Positions 46,132 to 57,027 of a stretch of 64,000 bases of DNA are shown here, one piece after another. This stretch comes from Pseudophaeomoniella oleicola (Eukaryota; Ascomycota; Eurotiomycetes; Phaeomoniellales; Phaeomoniellaceae). Where the stretch lies: positions 215,270 to 279,269 of the forward strand of contig QWDQ01000034.1 of the NCBI GenBank assembly GCA_003868215.1. Direction: 5' to 3'. Under the pieces are notes generated by a model. That model made no database searches and was not told where the DNA came from. It saw nothing but the letters and a program-made list of their open reading frames with translations. The position numbers were made by a program, and so were the translations under genes. Numbering within the stretch: position 1 is the first letter of the stretch; each line of letters begins with the position of its first letter.

Positions 46132-46794
46132 TCAAAAGGCGAATCCGACCCTTTCCCTCCACCCGCGTTCCCCTTCCCAGGCTAGCCAATCACTCCTTGT
46201 CGTCGGCAGCAATCCCATACGATCCACCTTCCAGATCCCCATCCCCAGTAACGCCAGCTGCATAACACAGTACACCAGCTTCACCCCCATAAGCTTTGTA
46301 TGAATCCGATCACTCTCGAACCTGGAGAATACTTGGTTCGTACCCATCAGTCCTTGTATCGGGCCCTTGAATAACATGAAAACCATCATTATCGAAAAAA
46401 TCTGGAGACTGTTGCCGGACATGTACATCATCACAGCGTTCATGGGGACGGATTTGGCGGGTTGGAAGGCAACTTCCCAGGCCTTCTTGAGGAGGAGGAT
46501 GTCATGTTCAGTCTGCGTCGGAGGTTTGCGCGTGGCTACTTGTTTCTAGAGTTAATGTCAGTGACTTTTTCTTCTGCCAAAGCGGGCATTGCGACCGAGT
46601 GTGCGGACATTGAAAATCCGACGTTAATGAAAGCCAGCAAAGGGGAGGAGGCGACGGACCTGCTTCTTCGACGAGTATCCCGGAGGATCTGGGATGGTGG
46701 AGCTGTTCTTCGTTCGCGCTGGAGGAGTGCTGTTGAGATCGATCGCCCATTGCGGAGGTGGAGGTGGTGGAGATATCTGTTTTTCCACCTGCAT
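46132..46794 (-). CDS. emc4: ER membrane protein complex subunit 4 (Emc4)
   Basis: Exons on the minus strand are 46794-46660 and 46545-46132, giving 182 aa. The intron (114 nt) begins GTCCGT, a weak donor, and ends TAACTCTAG. The EMC inserts tail-anchored and polytopic proteins into the ER membrane. Conserved blocks: PPQWAIDLNSTPP and SSTIPDPPGYSSKKQ in exon 1; ILLLKKAWEVAFQPAKSVPM, NAVMMYMSGNSLQIFSIMMV and LFKGPIQGLMGTNQVFSRFE in exon 2. Two hydrophobic segments follow. Confidence 0.9.
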
Positions 46795-47224
46795 CTTGTA
46801 TGACCCCGATACTCCTCTTATGATTGAGATTCGGCTAGAGAACGAGAGGAGCGTGAAGAAGGAAACCAAGATTCCTCTAGACCAGTTGAGGTGGGTGTCA
46901 GATCAAGTCGACGCCTGGACAATCCCCGGAGTGTCGTTGCACCAGCACTGATGCGGGACGGACAAGGTGTCTCCACATCCATTTGAATGTTCGTTCTGTT
47001 TACAAATTATCTGATATATTACTGCACGCCAAGTCACCATACCTAGTGTTCATACAAGACGGTCTGACTATGAAGACAGGATTTTGTTATGACTGCAGAT
47101 ACACATTCAGACTTTGTAGGATCTGTTCAAGACCGACCCCAAGTTTGCGACCATTCTATTCGTCCCAAGGGATCTTTCCTTGACATTACTTTCGATCCGC
47201 CTCTCATAGATCAAGGATCCTTGT
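46795..47224. other. Intergenic spacer
   Basis: 430 bp holding the emc4 promoter and the amidase 3' end. No feature. Confidence 0.4.
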
Positions 47225-48920
47225 TTACTTCTTGAGTATGCTATCGAGAAGCTCAACATCTGCAAGCAGCTGTTCATCTCCGAGCCTCGGCCCAACAAGC
47301 TGAAGTGCGATCGGTGCACCCGCCATGAGATCTGGATCATACATTGCATGGACCTCTTCATCCTTTGAAGAAAGAGGGCTGAAGGTCTCACTGCTTTTGG
47401 CATCCTTGACATGGTCTACCACGGAGAATGGAATAATGACGGCAGGGTAATCCATCGCGTTCCATGTGACGGTGTACAGGTCATTCGACCAATCCCCGGG
47501 AAGTACTGCCGTATGCGGTCCAGCTGGACAGAGAACAATGTCAATTTCCGCTTCCTCCCATCGATCTAGCATCTCTTTCTGAAACACCTGCTTCTTCGCA
47601 TTCCAGGACCACATTTCCTCTGGAGACTTTGGAGGCATGTCCCAGAATCCAATCTTTGCAACCGATGGGACGACTGGCTCACCAGCTTTCTTGAGTTCTC
47701 GCTTTGGATACGAGAGACCGTCCACCGTAAACAGTGCGCGTGTGACTTCATTAATGCCTGCGAAGCTAGGAGGGTTGAATTCTTTGACCTCCAAACCTTC
47801 CGCTTGGAGCTTTGCAACGGCTTCTTTGAGTGAGCGGCGGACAGGCGGATGTGGTGTCAAACCACTTTGGTATATTACCCCAACGACAGGCTTCCGTTGC
47901 ACAACCCCTAATTCAAAGCCGCAGGGCATAACAGCAGGATCTTTTTGCCATGGCTTAGCATTCCGGACGACCCTTGTCAAGAATGTCAAATCCCGGGCAG
48001 AGCGTGCCAAAGGTCCACACACAGCAGGGATACCGGTATTCATACCAAGCCAATTTGAAGCTGCGTAACCCAGCATAGGAAGGATCCCAAATGACGGTTT
48101 GTATCCGTATACCCCATTGGCAGCGGCAGGTATGCGAATGGAACCACCTACATCTGTACCGATACCCAGAGCACTTGCGTGAAAGGAAAGCGATACCCCT
48201 TCACCTCCACTGCTGCCACCAGATGTCAAATGAGATACCACTGGGTTTTTGGATCTTCCGAATACATTGTTATGAGATTCCGCTACCAGCATTGTTTGGG
48301 GCGTATTCGTCTTTGAGATGATTACGGCTCCAGCCGCTCTAACTATCTGGATCATGTAGCTGTCGTATGTCGACGGCTCGAAACATCTGGAAATGTACCC
48401 ATCGCTTGCGTCGTATCCTTTGAGATGGAAACATTCCTGCATACCCTGTCAGCCTCCTGCATTGGATGGCAATGCTGTCAAGAAAAGCGCAACGGACCTT
48501 GAAGGTCATTGGGATACCGTGAAGCGGACCAACGGTTTTACCGCCTGTGGACTTGTAGTATTCGTCCAGTTTCTTCGCATCTTCGATGGCGTCTAGAAAA
48601 GCGATCTCACTCAAGCAATTACAAAGCTGCTGTGCAATGGCTGCACGCTTACAGTAGGCAGTGACGACCTCAACCGCTGAGTATGTCCCCTTCGCGATTT
48701 CTTCGGCCAGTGCTGTCGCATCGTATGCATCCCCAGTGATCTCTAGCTCGCGTTCCGACAGGATACCCGAAGTCGCTGCATAGGGGCGTAGATCTCTTGT
48801 TCCCTCCTCTGGGAGATTTTTAGGACTCAGTCTCCATTCTGATGGGATCCGATTGATCTGCTCAGCCTTTTTGGCATCTCGGATGTCTTCCCAAGACTTC
48901 GGCGCCTCTGTACTTCCCAT
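47225..48920 (-). CDS. Amidase-signature amidohydrolase (acetamidase/FAAH-like)
   Basis: Exons on the minus strand are 48920-48498 and 48436-47225, giving 544 aa. The 61-nt intron again begins GTCCGT. The enzyme hydrolyses a carboxamide to acid and ammonia by the Ser-cisSer-Lys mechanism. Lys141 lies in GPLHGIPMTFK at the exon end, the cis-Ser is in TSGGSSGGEG (about 216) and the nucleophile Ser240 in GTDVGGSIRIPA. These spacings parallel mammalian FAAH. AMDYPAVIIPF and APIALQLVGPRLGDEQLL close the domain. The substrate is unknown. It is divergent from the Dal5-type permease (718 bp between starts), which suggests uptake and cleavage of one amide or ureide. Confidence 0.92.
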
Positions 48921-49638
48921 GATACACGTTGGCTGCCTAGATACCGCGGACGTGAGATGCAGATTTTGTCTGATAGCAGCAGCGGTCTCTAATGAGTATG
49001 TGCAACGGATCACAATGCTTATACAGAGATGATGTCCGCAGGCCGGCACACTTGGACATGACCGCAGACATATGCTAATCGACGGACCGAAGTGTTACCG
49101 GGTGTCCCTCAATATGAACAGCTCCGACGCCGCTCAACAGGTAAGAGATGATTAGCTCATCGCAGCAACCGGCCCCAGCTCGCCAGGAGGACATGCATGA
49201 CACCAGTGGGGTCGATCGTCAAGCAACTGATAGCTTCGGGTGCTTTTATGCTATCAGTCCGCAACCCCGGATATCTCCACTTAGGTGGAGCGACTTATTG
49301 GAAATGCCACGCAGCAAGAATACGAATTGGCTGGATCCGTATGATGGCATTGCCGGGGTCATCGTCATTATCAGGGATTGGGACTGTCCTGCACATGATA
49401 GGATGAAGACTGACAAGGAGAGGCCCGTGCTAGGTCAAGGACGCCACATGAGGTTTGACTCTTGACTGCTATCTAAGCAGTCTCAATGCTGGGGGATATG
49501 TCATGACACCTTATCAGTAGAGACACAGATATGCCGGAGATACAAAAGGATGGAAACAGGCCGTGTGAATCAACAAGCTGTCCGTGGCTCCGGCTACCAG
49601 ACAGCACTTTCTAGTCAACGAGCAAGATCAACGTCAAT
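48921..49638. promoter_or_regulatory. Divergent promoter, amidase / Dal5-type transporter
   Basis: 718 bp between starts. CCGG/CGG half-sites of the kind bound by Zn2Cys6 factors occur (near 49168, 49532 and 49590), but no spaced inverted pair is convincing. Several GATA/TATC words are present, and none is diagnostic. Confidence 0.35.
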
Positions 49639-51572
49639 ATGCAGAATATCAAAAAAACAATGTCCGCCTCCGCAGAAGCAAATGCACCTCGTGAAGTAAT
49701 CAACATCAACATCAAGGATGCAAAGTTCGAAGCGGATCATACGGATATTGGACTGAGCATTTATCAGCAATCCCTTCAGTATGATGCTGCTCAGCTCGAA
49801 AGAGATGCAGTCAAGGTTAGGAGGAAACTTGACTTTATAGTCTTGCCTATGGTGAGCTCTATGAGCAAGGTCGTGTCCGTGCCAGACCTCACTTCTTTAC
49901 TAGATGATGACAACATATATGCTGAGTTTTCTCGACAAGCAAACGTTCGCATGCTCGGTCTATCTACACTCTACCTTAGCACTGACCCCTTTTGCACAGT
50001 CTCAATTACTCCAACGCATACGGACTGCAAAAGGACACCCATATGACGGGAGATGATTACTCCTGGGTAGCTTCAGCTCTCTATTTCGGCTGGTTAGTTG
50101 GCGCTTATCCTGCTAATTTTGGTTTGCATCGGTTTCCCATTGCAAAGTTTGTTGGCTGTATCATGTAAGGGTTCCTTTCCTCTTCCGATAACTGTTCTCC
50201 GGTTCATGTGGTCTGGGCATCAGGGTATAAAGCTAAGATCAGAAGGTTCCTCTGGGCAGCACTTTGCATGCTCCAAGCCGCTGTGTTCAATTTTTCGGGT
50301 TTCTTTGCGATCAGGTTCTTTCTTGGTTTCGTCGAAGCCTGCATCTCTCCGGCTTGGGTACTCTTGACCTCTTCGCTTTGGACAAGAGAGGAGCAACCGT
50401 TACGAACGTCATTTTGGATCTCAACAAACGGGGTTTCCAGCATATTGGGTGCTCTCCTGGCTTGGGGTCTCGGTCATGCAAATGGCGCCGCGCTTCCGAA
50501 CTGGAAACTCATATATTTGGTTCGCAACACCTGCTTCAGGCCAAGCCGTACATACGCCGTGACTAACAGCGAGCATAGGTAGTCGGTTCTTTGACATTTG
50601 TATGGGCTATTGTCATCGTTCTGTACTTACCCGATGGGCCTCATAACGCTAAGATGCTCACCGAGTACGAGCGGACTGTAGCAGTTTGGCGTATTTCCAG
50701 AAATAAGACCGGAGTCAAGCACACCAAGTACCTAAGCTATCAGGTCAAAGAAGCAATTTTCGATCCCAAGACGTATTTGTACATGCTAATGGGTCTCTCC
50801 TATGGCATATTGAATGGCAGCGTTGCCAACTTCATGAGCTCACTGATCAAAGGATTCGGCTTCTCTTCTCTGCGATCCAGTCTTTTGCAGATGCCTGGAG
50901 GGGCAGTCGAAGTTGTGGGCTGTATCCTTCTCGGATATGTTTCGACTATAAAGCACATGACGGGCGTTACCATGATCTGTGAGTACATGTCTCTCAAAAT
51001 TACATGCCTCGCTTCACTCTAAACTAACGCATTCGGAAGTGGGCTGCATACCTGGCCTTGTCGGGATGGCGGGCATAATGACTATTTCGCTCAAGCACCC
51101 ATGGTCTCTCGTCGGCTGTGCCTGGATTCAAAATGTCATCGGATCCCCCATCGTTCTGAGCTGGACTCTCCCCGGCTTGAATGTCGCCGGCCACACAAAA
51201 CGAGGCTTCGTCATCGCCGTATACTTTCTGTACGTTTACTCACGTTTTCTTTCTCCCCACTTGGTCCAATTCCCCTTGAATGACTGACTGACCTTGCAAC
51301 TCCTCCCTCTCAGCTTCTACTGCGCCGGCAACATAATCGGCCCCCAACTCTTCTTCGCCCGCGAAGCTCCTCGCTACCACTCCGCCATCAAAGGCCTCCT
51401 GATCTGCTACGCCGCCTGCATCCTTCTCCAGATCATCTACACGGCCACGTGCTACCTGCAGAACCGGGCGAGGGATCGCGCCGGTTACCATGCGCAAGCC
51501 GAGCAGGAGGCGGTCGAAGGGTTCGAGGATTTGACCGATTTGGAGAACAAGCATTTTAGGTATCGGTTATAG
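49639..51572 (+). CDS. MFS transporter, allantoate permease (Dal5) family
   Basis: Seven exons: 49639-49851, 49904-49944, 50000-50164, 50246-50519, 50579-50978, 51040-51229 and 51314-51572, giving 513 aa. The 41-nt second exon encodes MMTTYMLSFLDKQT and is needed to restore the first helix before LNYSNAYGLQKDTH. Other blocks are DDYSWVASALYFGWLVGAYP, CMLQAAVFNFSGFFAIRFFL, FVEACISPAWVLLTSSLWTR, LPDGPHNAKMLTEYERTVAV, NGSVANFMSSLIKGFGFSSL and FYCAGNIIGPQLFFAREAPR. This anion:cation symporter branch moves organic acids, ureides and vitamins such as nicotinate or pantothenate. The substrate here is probably linked to the adjacent amidase or reductase. Confidence 0.93.
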
Positions 51573-52315
51573 ATTGGTAGACGCGATGTAATTATGTGAG
51601 ATTACGAGGGGAGAAGAAGAGCCAGTCTGTCAGTCGGAGTTATAAAATCTCGAGAATTTCCTTTCCTCTTCTTCTTGTACTAGCCCCTCCCTATTTTCTC
51701 TCACCCCGCGAATCCCCGACCTTTCGCAACACCAACATAGTCCAAGCATTCCATACATACTACAACCTTCTTCTTCGTTCCTCTTTATCTGGACAATTAC
51801 GTATATCTATGTAATTGCGTTCTAAACTTAAGGTACCTTTTGTTTGATACTTAAGTTAATAGATAGAAGGGAGATGCAATCCGAAAAGAGTATATCGAAT
51901 CGCCGCTAAAATACCTAGGTAGACTATCTGATGTGGATACGTTGTAAAGTTGTTATCTTATCTATGCTATCTTATCTTCCCCCACGGCCCCTTTTCCATG
52001 CGGCTTGTGCATTGTAGCTCGCTGTAACCTTCCAAGTAGAACAGGATAGAGCTATGAACAGTCTGGTAGATGTCTATCTCGGGAGAAAAATGTTGTTTGA
52101 TTGGGGGGAAGGGAGGGTGAGAGTTGTAGATCGGAATTTTGGGTATGAGGCTCTTCCTTCCTTTTTTTTTGACTTGTTTATTTACCGTAGTTCCATGTAG
52201 GATGCATTGGTTTCGTAGAACATAATTCAATAAGAACAACACTTTTCTTTCCCCCCCTCGCCCAAAAGGGACGACCTTTATCTTTACGTCCCAGATCTTT
52301 CTGGGAGATTCCATA
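51573..52315. other. Intergenic spacer
   Basis: 743 bp between the transporter and the reductase, on the same strand. Pyrimidine-rich tracts near 51660-51780. No gene. Confidence 0.4.
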
Positions 52316-53437
52316 ATGGGCGTCGAAGTCACGACGAACGAGAAGCAGCAGCAGCAGCAGCGGCAGTATGAAATATGCCTAATCGGTAGCGGAGGCGTCG
52401 GCACGATCGCTTCGGTGGTGCTCGAGAAGTCCGGGAAAGCGAGGGTGACGGTCGTGTTGAGGTCGAAGTACGCGGTCGTTAAAGAAAAGGGTTGGGATAT
52501 CGATTCGGTTGATCATGGAGAGCTGAAGGGTTGGAGACCGAGTAGAGGTAGATGCACCAGAAAAAAGAATTGACAGAATTCGACAAGAGAAGAGAGATAT
52601 GCTGACGACAGATGTTTAGTGGTTGCGAATGTTGACGAGGCGGCGAGTTATGATTCGAATCCGTGTGATAAGGTTCCTTACGATTATATTGTCGTGGCCA
52701 CGAAACAGTTACCAGAGATTTACTCAATCGCCGAGATGATCAAGCCGCTTGTAACGCCCAATCTGACCTCGGTGGTTCTTTTCCAAAACGGCATCGATAT
52801 CGAGTTACCGATCATTACCGCCTTTCCGACTGTTACAGTCATGTCGGTAGCCAGCATGATAGGATCGAAGACTGTCGGTGACAACCAGGTAATTCAGACC
52901 GGCAAGGATCAACTGGACCTCGGAACCCATTTCCATGAAGGGCTCGACCGTCGGTTACAAGCAGACAGAACGCAGAATTTCATTGACATGTACAACGAAG
53001 GCGGGGCGTTCGAATGTAAGCTCGCTGAGGATGTTGCATTCATGAGATGGAAGAAATTGATATGGAACGGGACGTTTAACACCATTTGCACCTTGATGCA
53101 AATGGATGTCGGAGAACTGCAGTCCTCTGGCGGTCGAGAGACACTGCTGCTGCCTGCAATGTGGGAGATGTATGCGATCGCCAAAGCTACTGGGTGCATC
53201 CTTCCAAAGGAAATAATACCAGAATATGCATATCGCTTACCGGATACATGTGATTATCGTCCGAGCATGTTGTTGGATCGCGACCATGGGAGAGCAACTG
53301 AATTAGAGGTCATCCTGGGCAATCCGCTCAAGAGAGCGAAACAATATGGTGTTGCTACCCCTGTTCTGAGCACAGTGTACGAGTTGCTCAAGATGGCTAG
53401 ATGGAAGGATAGCAAAGATGGTCGATTGAATAAATGA
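52316..53437 (+). CDS. 2-dehydropantoate 2-reductase-like (ApbA/PanE) enzyme
   Basis: Exons are 52316-52547 and 52620-53437, giving 349 aa. The acceptor TTTAG at 52618-52619 is chosen because the earlier CAG leads to a stop. PanE-type enzymes reduce ketopantoate or related 2-oxo acids with NADPH. Seen: a Rossmann start YEICLIGSGGVGTIAS, YDYIVVATKQLPE, LFQNGID, and the catalytic region FMRWKKLIWNGTFNTICTL with Lys and Asn. A Gln5 run precedes the Rossmann fold. True pantothenate synthesis is possible, but fungi carry several paralogues in catabolic clusters, so the substrate is open. Confidence 0.88.
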
Positions 53438-53588
53438 CCTGCACGTCTGATCGAAGTGAAGCTCGCCTGTGATGTAGCACTTTTGTGATCGGTTGCGCAA
53501 TCCATACCTTAGAATGTGATGGGTTCCTAAGTCTGGTCTCCGCACACTGATGCCTCCGGCCCGTGTACGAAGAAGCCCTCGGTTTATA

Positions 53589-55308
53589 TCAAATTGGCAG
53601 GCATTCACCAGGATATTGTTGTGCGAGTGTCATCCAACTCCACTCCAAGCCAGCGTCACGGCCTTTCCAGACTCTATCGATGCAAAACGACTTCGTGATG
53701 TACGCAGTGCGCGTCTTGCGACCTTCGTAGATGTTGTCAAAGACCTCAGTAGCCGCAACACGGTCTTCTGTGGATTCAAACTCACAGGCTGCGAGAAATG
53801 CAGGCCATAGAGACAACTTCAAGTCATCATGCGAGCCGCTGAGATGAGCAAAGATCTCACACGCGATGTTCGATGCGATTGAATCAGCTTCAAGAGAGCT
53901 TCCATGGGGATGTTGAAGCCGATGGATATACAGAAGGGCAGCTGATCTAACGGAATATGCTTGCAACAGAAGTTTTCGTGACAGTCTTACAGGTATATTC
54001 TGCAGGCCCGCAGGCCGCCATGCTTCGATACGGCCGCGCAGGCTAGTTAGGTCAATGGAGGATGGACAGGGACCGAGAGCCAAAGGATCAATAAGGCAGA
54101 GGTTGTCCGTCTCCGCGATAGGTCTGGGCTGTAAAATGCCAACTCGCAGCTCCTCTGCCAGACAAGACAACTCCTCCAATAGTGGCATGAGCGTTGTCGT
54201 TAGACCCATTAAGCGGTCAGCTGATCCCCTACACTCGTCATCGAGCCATGCAGATGTGGGAATATACGCTTTTCGAAGACTCGTTAGACCGAGAATCATG
54301 TCTTGCCTTGCAGCAGCACGGATGAAATACTTCGCCACTGAACTTAGTTCTAAACCGGCATCACTGCACTGCCGGATCAGGATTGCAACATTGGCGGCGA
54401 GTACAGGCAGAGCAATTTCGTTACTAGCCAGGCTTTTATCCACCAGCTAGACACACATTGATCAGTATGAACAAGGACTAAACAGAATTTACCGTTCCTA
54501 CCTCGCTGGCCATAAGCCCCAGAAGCATAACCAACATTTGCTCCATATGATGGACTGGATCCTGAATTGCCCGTAATCGTGCTAAGTTCTTCGCTCTCTT
54601 CTCGAGAGCTAAAACTAGAGAGAGACCATCGTTGTCGACGTAATGTTGGCCAATTGCGACAAGAGTATCAATCACAGACGTTGGATCGTGCTGCAAGACC
54701 TTTAGAACATTCGCATTCATTTCATAGACGAATTCCCGATCCATAATCAATTCCACCTGATGACGTGTGAAGTAGAGCTTTAATGGTAGCTCGTCGGTTG
54801 GCGGGATTGTTTGCGCTGGAATGTCAGACAGATGCCATGCTGTTGGCTGCAAATGAAGATCAAACGACTTTTCCGTACATGAGCCAGCTGTTGATTCTTC
54901 TGCCCGGGTGATGATCAAAGTCCGCCCCAACTTGTCCTGATACTGCGCTCTCTTCTTTGCCTCCGGAGACTCAGACTGCTCCCTCAGCGGTTCAAGTCTT
55001 TGCATTGAAAGGTCTTCGCACGGTGTTGTACTCTTGCCAAATTCGGACAGTCTGTGGCCTGGTCTCTTCGGCAGATTCTCAAGAGAGACATCTCTGTTCT
55101 GCCTCTGCCGGCGACTTTGTTCCGCCGACGGTCCGGACAGCCGCCATCTCCATTCGGTATTACGTGTCGCATAACCTCGACAATTGTGACCACGCCGTGT
55201 ACAAGTGCCACACGTCGGTCGAGCCTCGTCACATTTGACTTTAGCTCGCTTACAGTCAATACATCCGCCCCTTGACCTCCGACGAAGACTTGCTAAATCT
55301 GGATCCAT
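53589..55308 (-). CDS. Zn2Cys6 fungal transcription factor
   Basis: Exons on the minus strand are 55308-54502 and 54446-53589, giving 554 aa. The intron is 55 nt. The binuclear zinc cluster lies at residues 16-43 with spacing CX2CX6CX6CX2CX6C (GCIDCKRAKVKCDEARPTC, then GTCTRRGHNC). A basic linker follows, then a helical Fungal_trans_2-like regulatory domain with LKLYFTRHQVELIMDREFVY and FLAACEFESTEDRVAATEVF. It is convergent with the reductase (151 bp apart) and closes the amidase-transporter-reductase group, so it is a candidate local regulator. Confidence 0.92.
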
Positions 55309-56323
55309 GCCGATAGCTCAGCGGCTCGATTGCAGGCAGAAACACTGGTTATGACCCAGAAAATCAGTGGAAATGCGAACACGCTTAACATCAGTGGGTT
55401 CTAAGACATGGCTTCAAACACGACCTCAAGAAGGCTCGAGGACATCTGGAGTGTCATGGTCGAGACCTCTCTGGCGCCACAAAAAGCCAGGTCATGATAT
55501 CGATAGTCATAGACGGATATCATTGGTAGATAGATTCCAGTCTCTATCGTAGTACAGTGCTATATCTTATCTCCGTTCAGTCTTCCAATGCGAGTCTCGG
55601 AGTTCGGGTAATTAGCCTTCCCCAGTGCTTGGCACGATCTCGACTTTAGCGAGACTGTTCTGATATTTGACGTTGGTTAAATCACGCATTACCACGTCTC
55701 CGGAATGCCTGATGCTCTCGCTTTGAAATCATGATTGTGGCCGTCCTTGCAAATCACTCAGTCTCGTTCGCTGATCTCTGGAAACAGGGTATCTCTAACT
55801 TGTGAATTACGAATAAGATGATTTGCAGCTTCGACAGGGTATGTTCGAAGAAGCGTTTGATCTTGCGGAAGATAATGGGATCTAATACCCAGCAGGTCTC
55901 TACCCGCCGACCAGGATGGGAGTCTTTGAACTTCAAATTGTCGAATAATCTTTCATTTCTGCCAACATACGCCGCTCAGCCCCCAGTCTTCTTCAGCTAA
56001 GACAGCCTTGAGCGGGACGTTGTTCCCAATGAAGTCATTCTCTGCTCCTTTCTCCAAGGTGTGTACCCCTTTCGAGAGATGCCGGATTATGTAGGTGTCG
56101 ATTTGGACGCCAGATCCACGACAAGGTACGCAGCTGAATGCAAAAGAAAGATTGTTGATACACAAAACGCTAGACAATGCAGCTCATGCTTCGTGACCTT
56201 TTTGAAGGGTTTGTACACAAGATCTCAAAGCGCCATGTAACCCACACACCCAAACACATGCTAGTAATAACAATATGTGCATTTCGAAGCTTTGCCAACC
56301 AACAGCTCCTCTTATAACAATCT
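55309..56323. other. Intergenic spacer
   Basis: 1.0 kb between the transcription-factor promoter and the mrp10 3' end. Small ORFs only. Nothing recognised. Confidence 0.45.
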
Positions 56324-56748
56324 TCATTTCCTCTTCTTTGGTCCAGATATCTTCGGATACAGCCTCGAAAGATGATAATTGATGGAGTTCTTTTGAGCTT
56401 GCGGATCTTTCTGCACAGGTGAGATTAGCAACAAAGCCTCCTAATAATGTCTTCATGGCAGGGCTTACCGGTACGTCGACGCACTCTCTTAGTGTCTGTT
56501 CGACAACGGCGCAACCACCAACTGTGTAACCCGAGGAAGCCCAGCAACCTGATCATCGATTAGCAAATGCCCATCACTTACTAACGGCTGCCAAAGCTGG
56601 CCATAGGAGTAGACGTACTTAAAACAGCAGTCATAGCACCAAGACACGGATTGACCTCTTGCACCACATTAGGTCTCTTAACCTTCAAGTGCTTGACAGA
56701 CTGCAAACGGATTGGCCCAACAGCCTTGGGAACCCTTGGAGCTCCCAT
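56324..56748 (-). CDS. mrp10: Mitochondrial small-subunit ribosomal protein Mrp10 (mS37)
   Basis: Exons on the minus strand are 56748-56619, 56548-56469 and 56410-56324, giving 98 aa. No single long ORF exists, so the gene would be missed by simple ORF finding. It shows a twin CX9C fold: CLGAMTAVLSC and CAVVEQTLREC, with CWASSGY between them, typical of Mia40-dependent mitochondrial proteins. The C-terminus INYHLSRLYPKISGPKKRK is the Mrp10 signature. The N-terminus is basic (VKHLKVKRPNVVQEVNPC). It shares a 279-bp divergent promoter with the DNAJC28-like gene. Confidence 0.92.
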
Positions 56749-57027
56749 TGCGGTTCCAGTTAAGTACTTGAATGGATGCAATACGCCCTAGATAGCTTAC
56801 TCAGGACCTGCGCTGCACCAATTGTCGACCTCAAGGAAACTTTTGAAGTTCTTAAGAAGTTGCCAAGCCTCGACTCCGCGGGAGTAAGTGGGTCTCCTGG
56901 CCACTGACATAATGGACCCTCATTGGACCCTGGATTTAATAGCTACAGTGCATCTTTTGGCTGTATCTATCGATTTGTTGATTCCATCCTGCCGTGAGGA
57001 AGTAATTCGATCAAAAGGGTTTCATAG

